Below are positions 37,884 to 46,262 of a DNA stretch of 64,000 bases, one piece after another. Both the position numbers and the translations under genes were made by a program. Below the pieces are notes generated by a model that made no database searches, was not told where the DNA came from, and worked only from the letters and a program-made list of their open reading frames with translations. The stretch spans positions 1 to 64,000 of the forward strand of contig WOUS01000003.1 in assembly GCA_009772985.1 (NCBI GenBank). Reading direction: 5' to 3'. Numbering within the stretch: the stretch's first letter is position 1; each line of letters opens with the position of its first letter. Origin of the DNA: Anaerolineaceae bacterium (GTDB lineage: Bacteria; Chloroflexota; Anaerolineae; Anaerolineales; Villigracilaceae).

Positions 37884-39569
37884 TCACCGAGGAAATTGGA
37901 AATACGAGGCTTCGACATCATAGAAATCCACGCCTGTGTGCTGGCGCAGGATGCGGAAGAAATCGTCCGTCGTGGCGCGCCGGCCCGACATCTGCGCGGC
38001 GTAATCGCGCAGGAAGGCAAAGAATGCCTCATCGCCGACGCGCCCGCGCAGCGCGTCCATGAAGTCCGCGCCGCGCAGGTAGACGGCGTTCACGTACGGG
38101 CGGAACGCCCCGGCGTTGTAGATGTTGTTGTCCACCCAGCCGGTTGGGTTGTAAGAGTTGACCCGGAACCCCCACCACCAGTTCACGTAGCCGGGATAAT
38201 TCACCTCGTAAAAGATCTGCTCCGAGTAAGTCGCCAGCGCCTCGTCCAGCCAGGGTTCCATCGCCTGGTCGTTCCCCACCAGCCCGAACCACCACTCGTG
38301 CGCGGCCTCGTGCACGCCGATGGCGATCAGGTTGTCGCGCGGCGTGCCGTTGTACTGCTGGTAGAACTTGCGCCCCAGGAAGAACAGCCCGTCGGCCTCC
38401 ATGCCGTCGGAATAAGTCGCCGCCTCGACGATTGCCAGCGTCTGGTACGGGGACGGGGCGAAATACGCGCTGTACGTTGTCACCGCCTTGGCGACCTCCT
38501 GGAGCAGGGCATTGGCCGCCTGCGCCTCGCTGCTGAAAAAGTAAGCCGTCACCACCACAGGCCCGGCGGCAGTGGCAGCGGTCTGGTACGAATCGCTGGC
38601 CGACAGGACGAAGGTGCGCGCGGTGAGGCGGTAATGCCAGGCCGCGCCGGTCCACTCGCCGGGAGCGCTGGCCGCCACCACGAGCGCCTCGTCGCTCAAC
38701 TGGAGCGTCACGTCGAAGTCGGCCACATCGTAGACGAGATGTTCGCCCACGCTCGACGGCGCATGCAGGATCCACCCCTGCGCCGGGTCGTACGGCACAA
38801 CGAACGGATACCAGTCCAGCAGGTTGGTTTGCAGGCTGTTGTAGCCGTAGATATTCGCGGCGCCGGCGTAGGGCAGGGACAGCCGGTAATTGATGGACAG
38901 GCTGACGGTCGCGCCCGGAGCGAGCGGCGCAGCCAGCGGGACCTCGAGCCTGCCCGCCGTTAAACTAAAATTGGTCACCGGCACGCCATCCACCGCCAGC
39001 GCGTCGAGCGTGAACCCGCCCGTCCAGAGGTTCGGCTCCACCGCCAGCACGAGGCTCCCCAGCGCCACCCCGGTCTGATTCGGGTAGACGATGGTTTCCG
39101 CCACGCTGACGGTGTGCGCGGCGTAATCCAGGTAGGCGTTCAGGTGAACTTGCGTCCGCGCCGCGGGGACCGGGGTCGGCGGCGGGAGGGAGGCCGTCTC
39201 GCTGGGCGGCGGAACGGGCATGTCGGTTGGGATGGGCGTGTCGGTCGGGACCGGCGTATCCGAGGGGACCGGCGGAAGCGGCGTATCGGTGGATGGCGTG
39301 GATTCCGGCTGGAACGGCGTCGGCGACGGCGAAACGAACGCGTTCGGCGTGATGGTCGGGCCGAGCGCGGTGGGCGGCGGAGGCGTCTCCAGGCCGGCGC
39401 ACGCGGCCAGGATGAGGAGACAGGCGAGGGTCCAGGAGATGGGACGCGGACACCCAAAGAACGGGTGCAGGTGAACGCGGATGGACGCGGATTTTAAAGG
39501 CTCTTCTCCGCGCTTGTCCGCGCTCGTCCGCGTCCTAACCGGATTTCGTAAGGGAACAGTTCGTTTCAT
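37884..39569 (-). CDS. M1-family (gluzincin) metallopeptidase lipoprotein, copy 1
   Basis: HEAAHEWWFGLVGNDQAMEPWLDEALATYSEQIFYE; LAACAG lipobox; N-terminus lies within a family-K repeat so the start is uncertain. Confidence 0.85.
   Translation of the reverse strand: MKRTVPLRNPVRTRTSADKRGEEPLKSASIRVHLHPFFGCPRPISWTLACLLILAACAGLETPPPPTALGPTITPNAFVSPSPTPFQPESTPSTDTPLPPVPSDTPVPTDTPIPTDMPVPPPSETASLPPPTPVPAARTQVHLNAYLDYAAHTVSVAETIVYPNQTGVALGSLVLAVEPNLWTGGFTLDALAVDGVPVTNFSLTAGRLEVPLAAPLAPGATVSLSINYRLSLPYAGAANIYGYNSLQTNLLDWYPFVVPYDPAQGWILHAPSSVGEHLVYDVADFDVTLQLSDEALVVAASAPGEWTGAAWHYRLTARTFVLSASDSYQTAATAAGPVVVTAYFFSSEAQAANALLQEVAKAVTTYSAYFAPSPYQTLAIVEAATYSDGMEADGLFFLGRKFYQQYNGTPRDNLIAIGVHEAAHEWWFGLVGNDQAMEPWLDEALATYSEQIFYEVNYPGYVNWWWGFRVNSYNPTGWVDNNIYNAGAFRPYVNAVYLRGADFMDALRGRVGDEAFFAFLRDYAAQMSGRRATTDDFFRILRQHTGVDFYDVEASYFQFPR
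39431..39536. repeat. Family-K long imperfect palindrome at 5' end of M1 copy 1
   Basis: GGACGCGGACACCCAAAGAACGGGTGCAGGTGAACGCGGATGGACGCGGA...CCGCGCTCGTCCGCGTCC. Confidence 0.85.
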
Positions 39570-39573
39570 AGGC

Positions 39574-41106
39574 TCAATGAGGATGGCTGAAGTATGCGCC
39601 GATAATATCAGAAATGTCGGCGTCCGTGTGCAGGCGCAGGAGGCGGAAAAAATCGTCCGCGCTGGCGCGGCGATGGCTGAACGTCGTGGCGTAATCCTGG
39701 AGGAACGCGAAGAATGCTTCGTCTCCGACGCGGGCGCGCAGGCCGCCGAGGAACTCCGCCCCGCGCAAATAGACGGCTTCGGTATAACTGCGGTTCAGGT
39801 CATAGATGGTCGTGTCCGCCCAACCGGAGAGCGGCTCGCGCCGCGTGATGCGGGTCTCCTGCCACCAGTCCACATCGTCGGGATAAATCGCCTCGTAGAA
39901 GATGCGCTCGGAGTAGGTGGCGAGCGCCTCGTCCAGCCAGGGTTCCATGGCCTGGTCGCTGCCGACGAGGGCGAACCACCACTGGTGCGCCACCTCGTGG
40001 GCGGTCAGCACGATGAGGTAGTCGCGCGGCGTGCCGTTGACGTAGTGGTAGAAGGTGTGGCCGACGAACACCAGCCCGTCGTATTCCATGCTGGGGATGA
40101 AGTCGCCCTGGACGATGGTCAGAACGGGATGTGGGTACGGGGCGAACTTCTCGCTGTAAACCTGCACCGCCTGCGCGGCAGTCTGGAGCGCCAGTTGGCC
40201 GCCTGTGGCATCGTCGGAAAAACAGTAACTTTGGATGATAATATCATTACTGGCTACGCGCAACGCGATGAAGTCCGGGCTGAACGAGAGGGCGAAGGTG
40301 CGCGCCCGGTCGAGGCGATAGCGCGTGCCGCCGGGGACCGGCTCCCCCTCCGCGGGCGCGGCCGCGACCGGGGCCTGGGCCAGGACTGGGAAGCGGACGG
40401 TCACGTCGAAGTCGGCGGGGTCGTAGACGAGATGCTCGCCGTAGTTGCCCGGCCGGTGCAGCAGCCACCCCTGCCCCGGCACGTACGGCACAACGAACGG
40501 ATACCAGTCCAGCAGGTTCATCTGTTTGCCGGTGTAGCCGAAGATGAGGTTGCGAATGATCTCTTCGTTGCCCCAGGCCGTGCGCGGCAGGTCGAGCGTG
40601 TAAACAATGACGAGTTCGACAGTCTCCTCGGACGGGAGCGGCGCGGCGAGCGTGACCGTCAACTGCTGGCCCTGGAGTTGATGGGCCGCGGGCGGTTGAC
40701 CGTTGACCGTGAGCGATGTCATTTGAAAGCAGCCGGGCCACAGGTTCGGGAACGCGGCCAGGACGAGGTCCGCGAGCGGCCCGCCGGTGTGGTTGGGATA
40801 GAGGATGGTCTCCGTCACGGCGGCGGTGTGCGCGTCGTAGTCCACCAGCGCGTCGAGCGTGTAGCGCGTCCGCGCGGGGAGCGGGACCGGCGTGGGCGTT
40901 GGGGTGAGGGTGGGTGTTGGCGAGGGAAAGGGGGAGGAGGTGAAGAGGGGAAGAGGGGAGGAGGTAAAGAGGGGAGGAGGAGAGGAGGGGAGAGGAGTCG
41001 GCGCGGCGCAGGCGGCCAGGAGAACGAGCAATAGTGCGCAGATGAGACGGATTTTGCGGGTTCCCACAGGTTCGTTTTTCCCTTCGTGGTCTTTGTTCAC
41101 TGACAT
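39574..41106 (-). CDS. M1-family metallopeptidase lipoprotein, copy 2
   Basis: HEVAHQWWFALVGSDQAMEPWLDEALATYSERIFYE; LAACAAP lipobox; start MSVNKDHEG at 41106. Confidence 0.88.
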   Translation of the reverse strand: MSVNKDHEGKNEPVGTRKIRLICALLLVLLAACAAPTPLPSSPPPLFTSSPLPLFTSSPFPSPTPTLTPTPTPVPLPARTRYTLDALVDYDAHTAAVTETILYPNHTGGPLADLVLAAFPNLWPGCFQMTSLTVNGQPPAAHQLQGQQLTVTLAAPLPSEETVELVIVYTLDLPRTAWGNEEIIRNLIFGYTGKQMNLLDWYPFVVPYVPGQGWLLHRPGNYGEHLVYDPADFDVTVRFPVLAQAPVAAAPAEGEPVPGGTRYRLDRARTFALSFSPDFIALRVASNDIIIQSYCFSDDATGGQLALQTAAQAVQVYSEKFAPYPHPVLTIVQGDFIPSMEYDGLVFVGHTFYHYVNGTPRDYLIVLTAHEVAHQWWFALVGSDQAMEPWLDEALATYSERIFYEAIYPDDVDWWQETRITRREPLSGWADTTIYDLNRSYTEAVYLRGAEFLGGLRARVGDEAFFAFLQDYATTFSHRRASADDFFRLLRLHTDADISDIIGAYFSHPH

Positions 41107-41109
41107 TTC

Positions 41110-41170
41110 GGAGTCCGACGACTCCAGTCGTCGGAATAGCGCCTGCCGAAGTCGGGAGACTTCGGACTCC
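41110..41170. repeat. Intergenic full-length family-A repeat
   Basis: GGAGTCCGACGACTCCAGTCGTCGGAATAGCGCCTGCCGAAGTCGGGAGACTTCGGACTCC. Confidence 0.9.
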
Positions 41171-41188
41171 GGTTCACAATGCTCTGTG

Positions 41189-42040
41189 TTAAATCTTCTT
41201 TCTCCGCCCCCTCCCCTGCCGCGCCACGAACACCACCGCAAAAACCAGCGTGGCGGTCAGCACGATGGCCGAGCCGGAGGTGATGCCGGCGTAATACGAA
41301 ACGTACAGCCCGACCACGCCCGACAGCGCGGCGATGACCGCCGAGATCAGCATCATGGACGGCAGGCGCTTGGTCAGCAGGTAGGCGGTGGCGGCGGGCG
41401 TGACCAGCATGGCGACCATCAGCGCCACGCCGACCGTCTGCATGGCGACGGCCACGGTGACGGCGATCAGCACGAGCAGGAGGTTGTTCAGCACGCCGAC
41501 CGGCAGGCGCAGGGTTGTGGCCAGCACCGGGTCGAAGGAGATGGTCAGGAATTCCTTGTAGAAGGCGGCGATGAGCAGGAGCACTAACGCGCCGAAGATG
41601 CCCATCCAGACCAGGCTTTGGGTGGTGACGCCAAGCACGTCGCCGAACAGGAAGTGGCTCAGGTCCACGGCGTAACTGCGGACGGTGGAAATGATGGCGA
41701 TGCCGAGGGCGAACATCCCGGCGAAGATGACGCCGATGGCAGTATCTTCCTTGATGCGGGCATTTTTGGTGATGGCGCCGATGCCGAGCGAGGCCAGCAC
41801 CGCCGTGCCGAGCGCCCACCAGAAGAGCGGCTCGCGCGCCCCGCCGCTGATTAAGTACCCGACCGCCACGCCCGGCAGGATGGTGTGCGCCAGCGCGTCG
41901 CCGAAGAAGGCCATGCCGCGCAGGACAACGTACGTCCCGACCACCGCGCAGACGACGCCGACCAGGACCGCGGCGATCAGTCCGCGCTGCATGAACGGGT
42001 AGGAGAGCGGCTTCACCAAGAAATCAATGAGCGTGGTCAT
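41189..42040 (-). CDS. Metal (Zn/Mn) ABC transporter permease, ZnuB/MntB-type
   Basis: FMQRGLIAAVLVGVVCAVVGTYVVLRGMAFFGDALAHTILPGVAVGYL. Confidence 0.93.
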   Translation of the reverse strand: MTTLIDFLVKPLSYPFMQRGLIAAVLVGVVCAVVGTYVVLRGMAFFGDALAHTILPGVAVGYLISGGAREPLFWWALGTAVLASLGIGAITKNARIKEDTAIGVIFAGMFALGIAIISTVRSYAVDLSHFLFGDVLGVTTQSLVWMGIFGALVLLLIAAFYKEFLTISFDPVLATTLRLPVGVLNNLLLVLIAVTVAVAMQTVGVALMVAMLVTPAATAYLLTKRLPSMMLISAVIAALSGVVGLYVSYYAGITSGSAIVLTATLVFAVVFVARQGRGRRKKI

Positions 42041-42842
42041 GCGGCTCTTCCTCTGGGCAGCACGGTTCGTCGAGCGCGGCCAGGTTGAGTTTGCCGTCCG
42101 CCACTCGCAGACGCCCGCCGTATGCTTCCAATAATTTTTCGGGTTGCAACACATCCGCGGCGGGCCCGAAGGCGATCATCTTGTGGTTGAGGAGCAGGAT
42201 GCGGTCGAAATAACGCGCCGCCTGTTCGAGGTCGTGGGTGGCGACCATGATGGTCACGCCGCGTTCCTGGAGTTCGCCGATCAGCGCCAGCAGTCCCTCC
42301 TGAGCAGGCGCGTCGAGGCCGGTGAGCGGCTCGTCCATCAGCATCAGTTCGGCCTCCTGCGCCAGGGCGCGGGCGATGAACATGCGCTGCTGCTGCCCGC
42401 CGGAGAGTTCGCCAATCTGCCGGGCAGACAGGTCGGAGATACCGACCGTGGCGAGAGCGGCATGGACGAACTCCCAATCGCGCTTCTTCGGCCAGCCAAG
42501 CAGTCCCAGTTTGGCGATGCGCCCCATCATCACCACATCCGCCACGCTGACGGGGAAACGCCAGTCCACCTGGCTGCGCTGCGGGACGTAGCCGATGCAG
42601 ACGTGGCCGCTCGGCCCGGACCCGTACACGGTCACCTCGCCGGAGGTCGGACGCAGCACCCCGGCCACCACCTTGAGCAGGGTGCTCTTCCCGGCGCCGT
42701 TCGGACCGACCACCGCCACGCGTTCCCCGCCGTGCAGGTGAAAAGTGACCTCCTCCAACGCGGCGCGCCCGTCGTAGCGGACGCTGACGCGGCGGAGGTC
42801 GAGGATGGGCTGGCCGGGCTGGTGGGGAATGTGAGGGTACAT
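42024..42842 (-). CDS. Metal ABC transporter ATP-binding protein
   Basis: GPNGAGKSTLLKVVAG, ELSGGQQQRMFIARAL, LMDEPLTGLD; ends HDHAH. Confidence 0.94.
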   Translation of the reverse strand: MYPHIPHQPGQPILDLRRVSVRYDGRAALEEVTFHLHGGERVAVVGPNGAGKSTLLKVVAGVLRPTSGEVTVYGSGPSGHVCIGYVPQRSQVDWRFPVSVADVVMMGRIAKLGLLGWPKKRDWEFVHAALATVGISDLSARQIGELSGGQQQRMFIARALAQEAELMLMDEPLTGLDAPAQEGLLALIGELQERGVTIMVATHDLEQAARYFDRILLLNHKMIAFGPAADVLQPEKLLEAYGGRLRVADGKLNLAALDEPCCPEEEPHDHAH

Positions 42843-42849
42843 ACTTTAT

Positions 42850-42935
42850 TCTCCCCTCTCCCGTTTTGGGGAGAGGGGTCGGGGGTGAGGGCTGCACCCC
42901 TCTCCCATTTTTGGGAGAGGGGCCGGGGGTGAGGG
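42850..42935. repeat. Two family-C palindromes in tandem
   Basis: CCCCTCTCCCGTTTTGGGGAGAGGGGTCGGGGGTGAGGGCTGCACCCCTCTCCCATTTTTGGGAGAGGGGCCGGGGGTGAGGGC. Confidence 0.9.
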
Positions 42936-43850
42936 CTATTTCAACGCATTCACAATGGCGTTGACATTATATCGCATGAAATCGAGGTAGGTCGGAACGG
43001 GGCCGCCGGCCTCGGTCAACGAGGCGTGGTACAGCCAGACGGCCTGGATGCCGGTATCCCGCGCCACCTGATCGGCGAGAGACTGGTTGGAGGCTTCGGT
43101 CACAAAGATGGCGCGCACGCCGTCGGCGCGGATCTTGTCTTCCAGCGCGGCCAGTTCCTGCGCGGAGGGCGCGGCCTCGCTGCTGAACGAACCGGTGATG
43201 CTCCCGGCCTGGGTAAAGCCGTAGCGCGCCGCGAAATATCCCAGCACGGCGTGGTCGGAGACGAGCAGCCGGTTCGCGGGCGGGACCTGCTCCACTTGCG
43301 CGCGGATCCAGGCATCCAGGGCACGCAGCGAGGCGGCGTAGGCGGCGGCGTTGGCCTGGTAATCGGCGGCGTGCGCCGGGTCCGCGGACGAGAGCGCGGC
43401 GGCAATGTTCTGCGTCCAGACGATGACATTGTTCGGGTCCATCCACGTGTGCGGGTCGCCGGTGGACGCGTCGCCGCCGGGGAGCGGCTGGAGTTCGATC
43501 CCGGCCGAGACCTCGACCAGTTTGCCGTCCGCGCCGGCGCTCTCCAAAAGCGGCGGGAGGAAGGCTTCCAGACCGGCGCCGTTGGCGAAGATGATGTCGG
43601 CGTCGGCCAGGGCGGCGGCGTCCTGCGGCTGCGGCGAGAACGCGTGCGGGTCGGTCCCGGCGGGCAGGAGCACGGTCAGGGTGACGAAGTCCCCGCCGAC
43701 CTGCGCGACCACATCCGCGACAATGCTGGTGGTGGCGAGGACATTGAGACTGTCGCCGGTTTGGGCGGGGGGCCCGCCGCCGCAGGCGGTGAACAGGAAC
43801 AGGCCCGCCACGACGAGCAGGGCCAGGCGTTTTCTTCCGGAACGGTTCAT
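42936..43850 (-). CDS. Metal ABC transporter substrate-binding lipoprotein (ZnuA-like)
   Basis: LFTACGGG lipobox; TSIVADVVAQVGGD, LPAGTDPHAFSPQPQD, DPHTWMDPNNV. Confidence 0.93.
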   Translation of the reverse strand: MNRSGRKRLALLVVAGLFLFTACGGGPPAQTGDSLNVLATTSIVADVVAQVGGDFVTLTVLLPAGTDPHAFSPQPQDAAALADADIIFANGAGLEAFLPPLLESAGADGKLVEVSAGIELQPLPGGDASTGDPHTWMDPNNVIVWTQNIAAALSSADPAHAADYQANAAAYAASLRALDAWIRAQVEQVPPANRLLVSDHAVLGYFAARYGFTQAGSITGSFSSEAAPSAQELAALEDKIRADGVRAIFVTEASNQSLADQVARDTGIQAVWLYHASLTEAGGPVPTYLDFMRYNVNAIVNALK

Positions 43851-43858
43851 TTCGCCTC

Positions 43859-44368
43859 CTATGGCCGCGTTCCCTCGATGGGATAGCCGGCGTTGCTCCA
43901 CTCGGTCACGCCGCCCGCCATGCTGGTCACGTCGGTGAACCCGGCCTGGAGCAGGAAATCACGCCCCTCCGCGCTGCGGTTGCCGGAGTTGCAGACGACG
44001 ACGATCGGCCGGTCGCGGGGGAGTTCATCCAGCCGGTTCGGCAGTTCGCCGAGCGGGATGAGCGTGACGCCGGGAATGTGGAACGTGTCCCATTCCGATT
44101 GTTCGCGCACGTCGAAGAAGAACGCGCCGTCGGGGTATTTCGCGTACGCCTCGGCAACGGAGATTTCCAGCGGCCTGGAAGACTGCGCCGCAGGCGATGT
44201 GGCGGCAGGAGCGGCGGTCCCGCCCGGCTGGCCGCCGAAGTAGATGCCGACGGCGGCGATCAGCGCGACGATCAGCGCCGCGCCGAATATCATCCGGACG
44301 CGCGAGCGGGTTCGCGCTCGCGCCGCGCGCTGTGTCTTGTGTTTGGACAGGTGATGTTTTCTGGACAT
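43859..44368 (-). CDS. Membrane-anchored rhodanese-domain protein
   Basis: One TM segment, then DVREQSEWDTFHIPGVTLIPLGEL...VVVCNSGNRSAEGRDFL. Confidence 0.9.
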   Translation of the reverse strand: MSRKHHLSKHKTQRAARARTRSRVRMIFGAALIVALIAAVGIYFGGQPGGTAAPAATSPAAQSSRPLEISVAEAYAKYPDGAFFFDVREQSEWDTFHIPGVTLIPLGELPNRLDELPRDRPIVVVCNSGNRSAEGRDFLLQAGFTDVTSMAGGVTEWSNAGYPIEGTRP

Positions 44369-44502
44369 ATTGGCCTCGTAGTTTGGATTTCCTTTTGGAT
44401 GTTTGGATGAGAAAAAGGATGCGCGCAACAGAAAATTCCTTATTGAATCACCCCTTATTCTATCCTATAATGGATTTGACAATTAGCGAAAGGAAGGCAA
44501 AC

Positions 44503-45630
44503 ATGTCCACAAATACCAGGAAATGCCCGATGTGCGCCGAGGAGATTCCCGCCGAGGCGGCAGCCTGTCCCTTCTGCGGGACGGAATTCGATGTGACCAT
44601 CCGCGGCTACTGTTCCAACTGTCACAGCCTCGTGCAGGCAGACGCAGCAGGGAAATGCCTGAAATGCGGGACGGAAGTGCTGGACCGGCAGGTCGAGAGC
44701 CGGACGAAGGTCCGCGCCGCGGCCGCGCCCGTTGTCGGACCGGTTGCCGGTCCCGCCGCGCCCGTACCGGTCCCGCCCGCCGCGGCCGCGCCGGCGCGTT
44801 CCATCGAGGTCTTCGAGCGGAAGGGGGAAGATCCATTCGTCCGCTTCATCGCCTCGTGGTTCGACCAGATCATCATCGGCCTGATCCTCATCCCCGTCGT
44901 GCTGCTGGCTTCCATCCCGTTCCTGGGCGGGATCGAGGAACTGGCCGACCCCGGCGCGCTGCCGGTGTTCTTCTTCGCGGTCATCCTGCTGGCGGTCTTC
45001 ATCGTCTGGGCGCTCTACTTTTCCGTGCAGGAAGGCATCTTCGGCACAACGCTGGGAAAGACGATCGGCATCTGGCCGGCGCGGCTGAAAGTCATCCGCA
45101 AGGACGGCGGGAAGATCGGCTTCGGGAAGGCTTTGCTGCGCGCCGTCATCGGCTTCTTCGAGACCAACCTGATCGGCGCCATCGTCATCTGGTCCACCGG
45201 CCTGCGCCAGCGGCTGGGCGACCTGGCCGCCGGGACGCTGGTGGTGGACGCCACCAAGATCCGCCGGGCCGAGTTTGGGCCAGGCAGCGTCGTCATCGAG
45301 TTCCTCGACGGCACGCGCAAGGAAATGGTGCAGATGACCAAAGGCGTCATCACCAAATGGCTGGGCGTACCGCAATGGATGATTGTGCGGGGTCTGGACA
45401 AGCAGGGGAGGAAGGTCAAGTTCGGTGCCCGCATCACCAGGGGCGTGACGGTGTTCAGCGCCGAGTCGAAGGTCGGGCAGCTGCGGCTGGCGCTGGAGGG
45501 CGCATTCCACTTCCCGTTCAAGGAAGTGCTGGAATGGTGGCGGATCGCGCTTATCGTGGGCCTGCTGTTCTTTGGAGCGCTCTGTCTCGGGGCAGTTTCG
45601 ATCCTGCCTTCGCTTTCCTATCCCCGGTGA
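44503..45630 (+). CDS. Zinc-ribbon/RDD-family membrane protein
   Basis: CPMCAEEIPAEAAACPFCG and CSNCHSLVQADAAGKCLKCG ribbons; RDD-type helix FIASWFDQIIIGLIL, GTTLGKTIGIWPARLKV. Confidence 0.82.
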   Translation: MSTNTRKCPMCAEEIPAEAAACPFCGTEFDVTIRGYCSNCHSLVQADAAGKCLKCGTEVLDRQVESRTKVRAAAAPVVGPVAGPAAPVPVPPAAAAPARSIEVFERKGEDPFVRFIASWFDQIIIGLILIPVVLLASIPFLGGIEELADPGALPVFFFAVILLAVFIVWALYFSVQEGIFGTTLGKTIGIWPARLKVIRKDGGKIGFGKALLRAVIGFFETNLIGAIVIWSTGLRQRLGDLAAGTLVVDATKIRRAEFGPGSVVIEFLDGTRKEMVQMTKGVITKWLGVPQWMIVRGLDKQGRKVKFGARITRGVTVFSAESKVGQLRLALEGAFHFPFKEVLEWWRIALIVGLLFFGALCLGAVSILPSLSYPR

Positions 45631-45703
45631 CCAGTCCGCCTCCGCGCCGAAGACGGTCTCGACGGAAATTGTGTACAGGCCCTGAGCGGGCCTGTGCCGC
45701 AAA

Positions 45704-46252
45704 TCACCCTTTCTCCAACTCGGCCGCCTCATCGGGGCCGAGTTCTTTTTTCAGGAACACGAACACGCCCGCCGACAGGTTCTCGCCGGGACCGGTCATC
45801 TGCCGGCGCGGGACGACGTTCACCACCTCCCAGCCCTCCAGCCCGGCGTCGTTCAGTTCGTAGACCTGCACGCCCGCGCCGTCATCGTCTTCCTGCATGA
45901 GCGCGCCCGCCGCGAGATAGACGACCTTGTGCAGGAAGACCCTCTTCCCGCTTTTCAGGCGGACGCGGGCGGCCTCCACCAGTTTCTGGTTAGCAAAGCG
46001 CTGCTCGGCCTCGATCTGGGCGCGCATCCGCTTGATCTCCGGGTCAGCCAGGATTTCCTTCGCAATTTCGAGCAGGTCTTCGATATCGCTCTGGCGGGCC
46101 ACCAGCAGGTATTCCAGCCCGCGCCGGTCGCCGAGCCGGACGAGCGCCTCGGCGGCGTCCATCTGGTCCATCCAGTCTTCGCTTTCGTTCAGGATTTCGA
46201 GCAGGCTCTCGATGTCGCGCATCGTCACCAGGTCGTTGATTGCTGATTTCAT
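45704..46252 (-). CDS. HEAT-like/hypothetical protein
   Basis: MKSAINDLVTMRDIESLLEILNESEDWMDQMDAAEALVRLGDRRGLEYLL. Confidence 0.6.
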   Translation of the reverse strand: MKSAINDLVTMRDIESLLEILNESEDWMDQMDAAEALVRLGDRRGLEYLLVARQSDIEDLLEIAKEILADPEIKRMRAQIEAEQRFANQKLVEAARVRLKSGKRVFLHKVVYLAAGALMQEDDDGAGVQVYELNDAGLEGWEVVNVVPRRQMTGPGENLSAGVFVFLKKELGPDEAAELEKG

Positions 46253-46262
46253 GCTTGACTCC

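Noticed and set aside
45675-45695. Short hairpin ACAGGCCCTGAGCGGGCCTGT as a terminator
   Set aside because: Plausible stem but no T-tract; evidence too weak to list as a feature.
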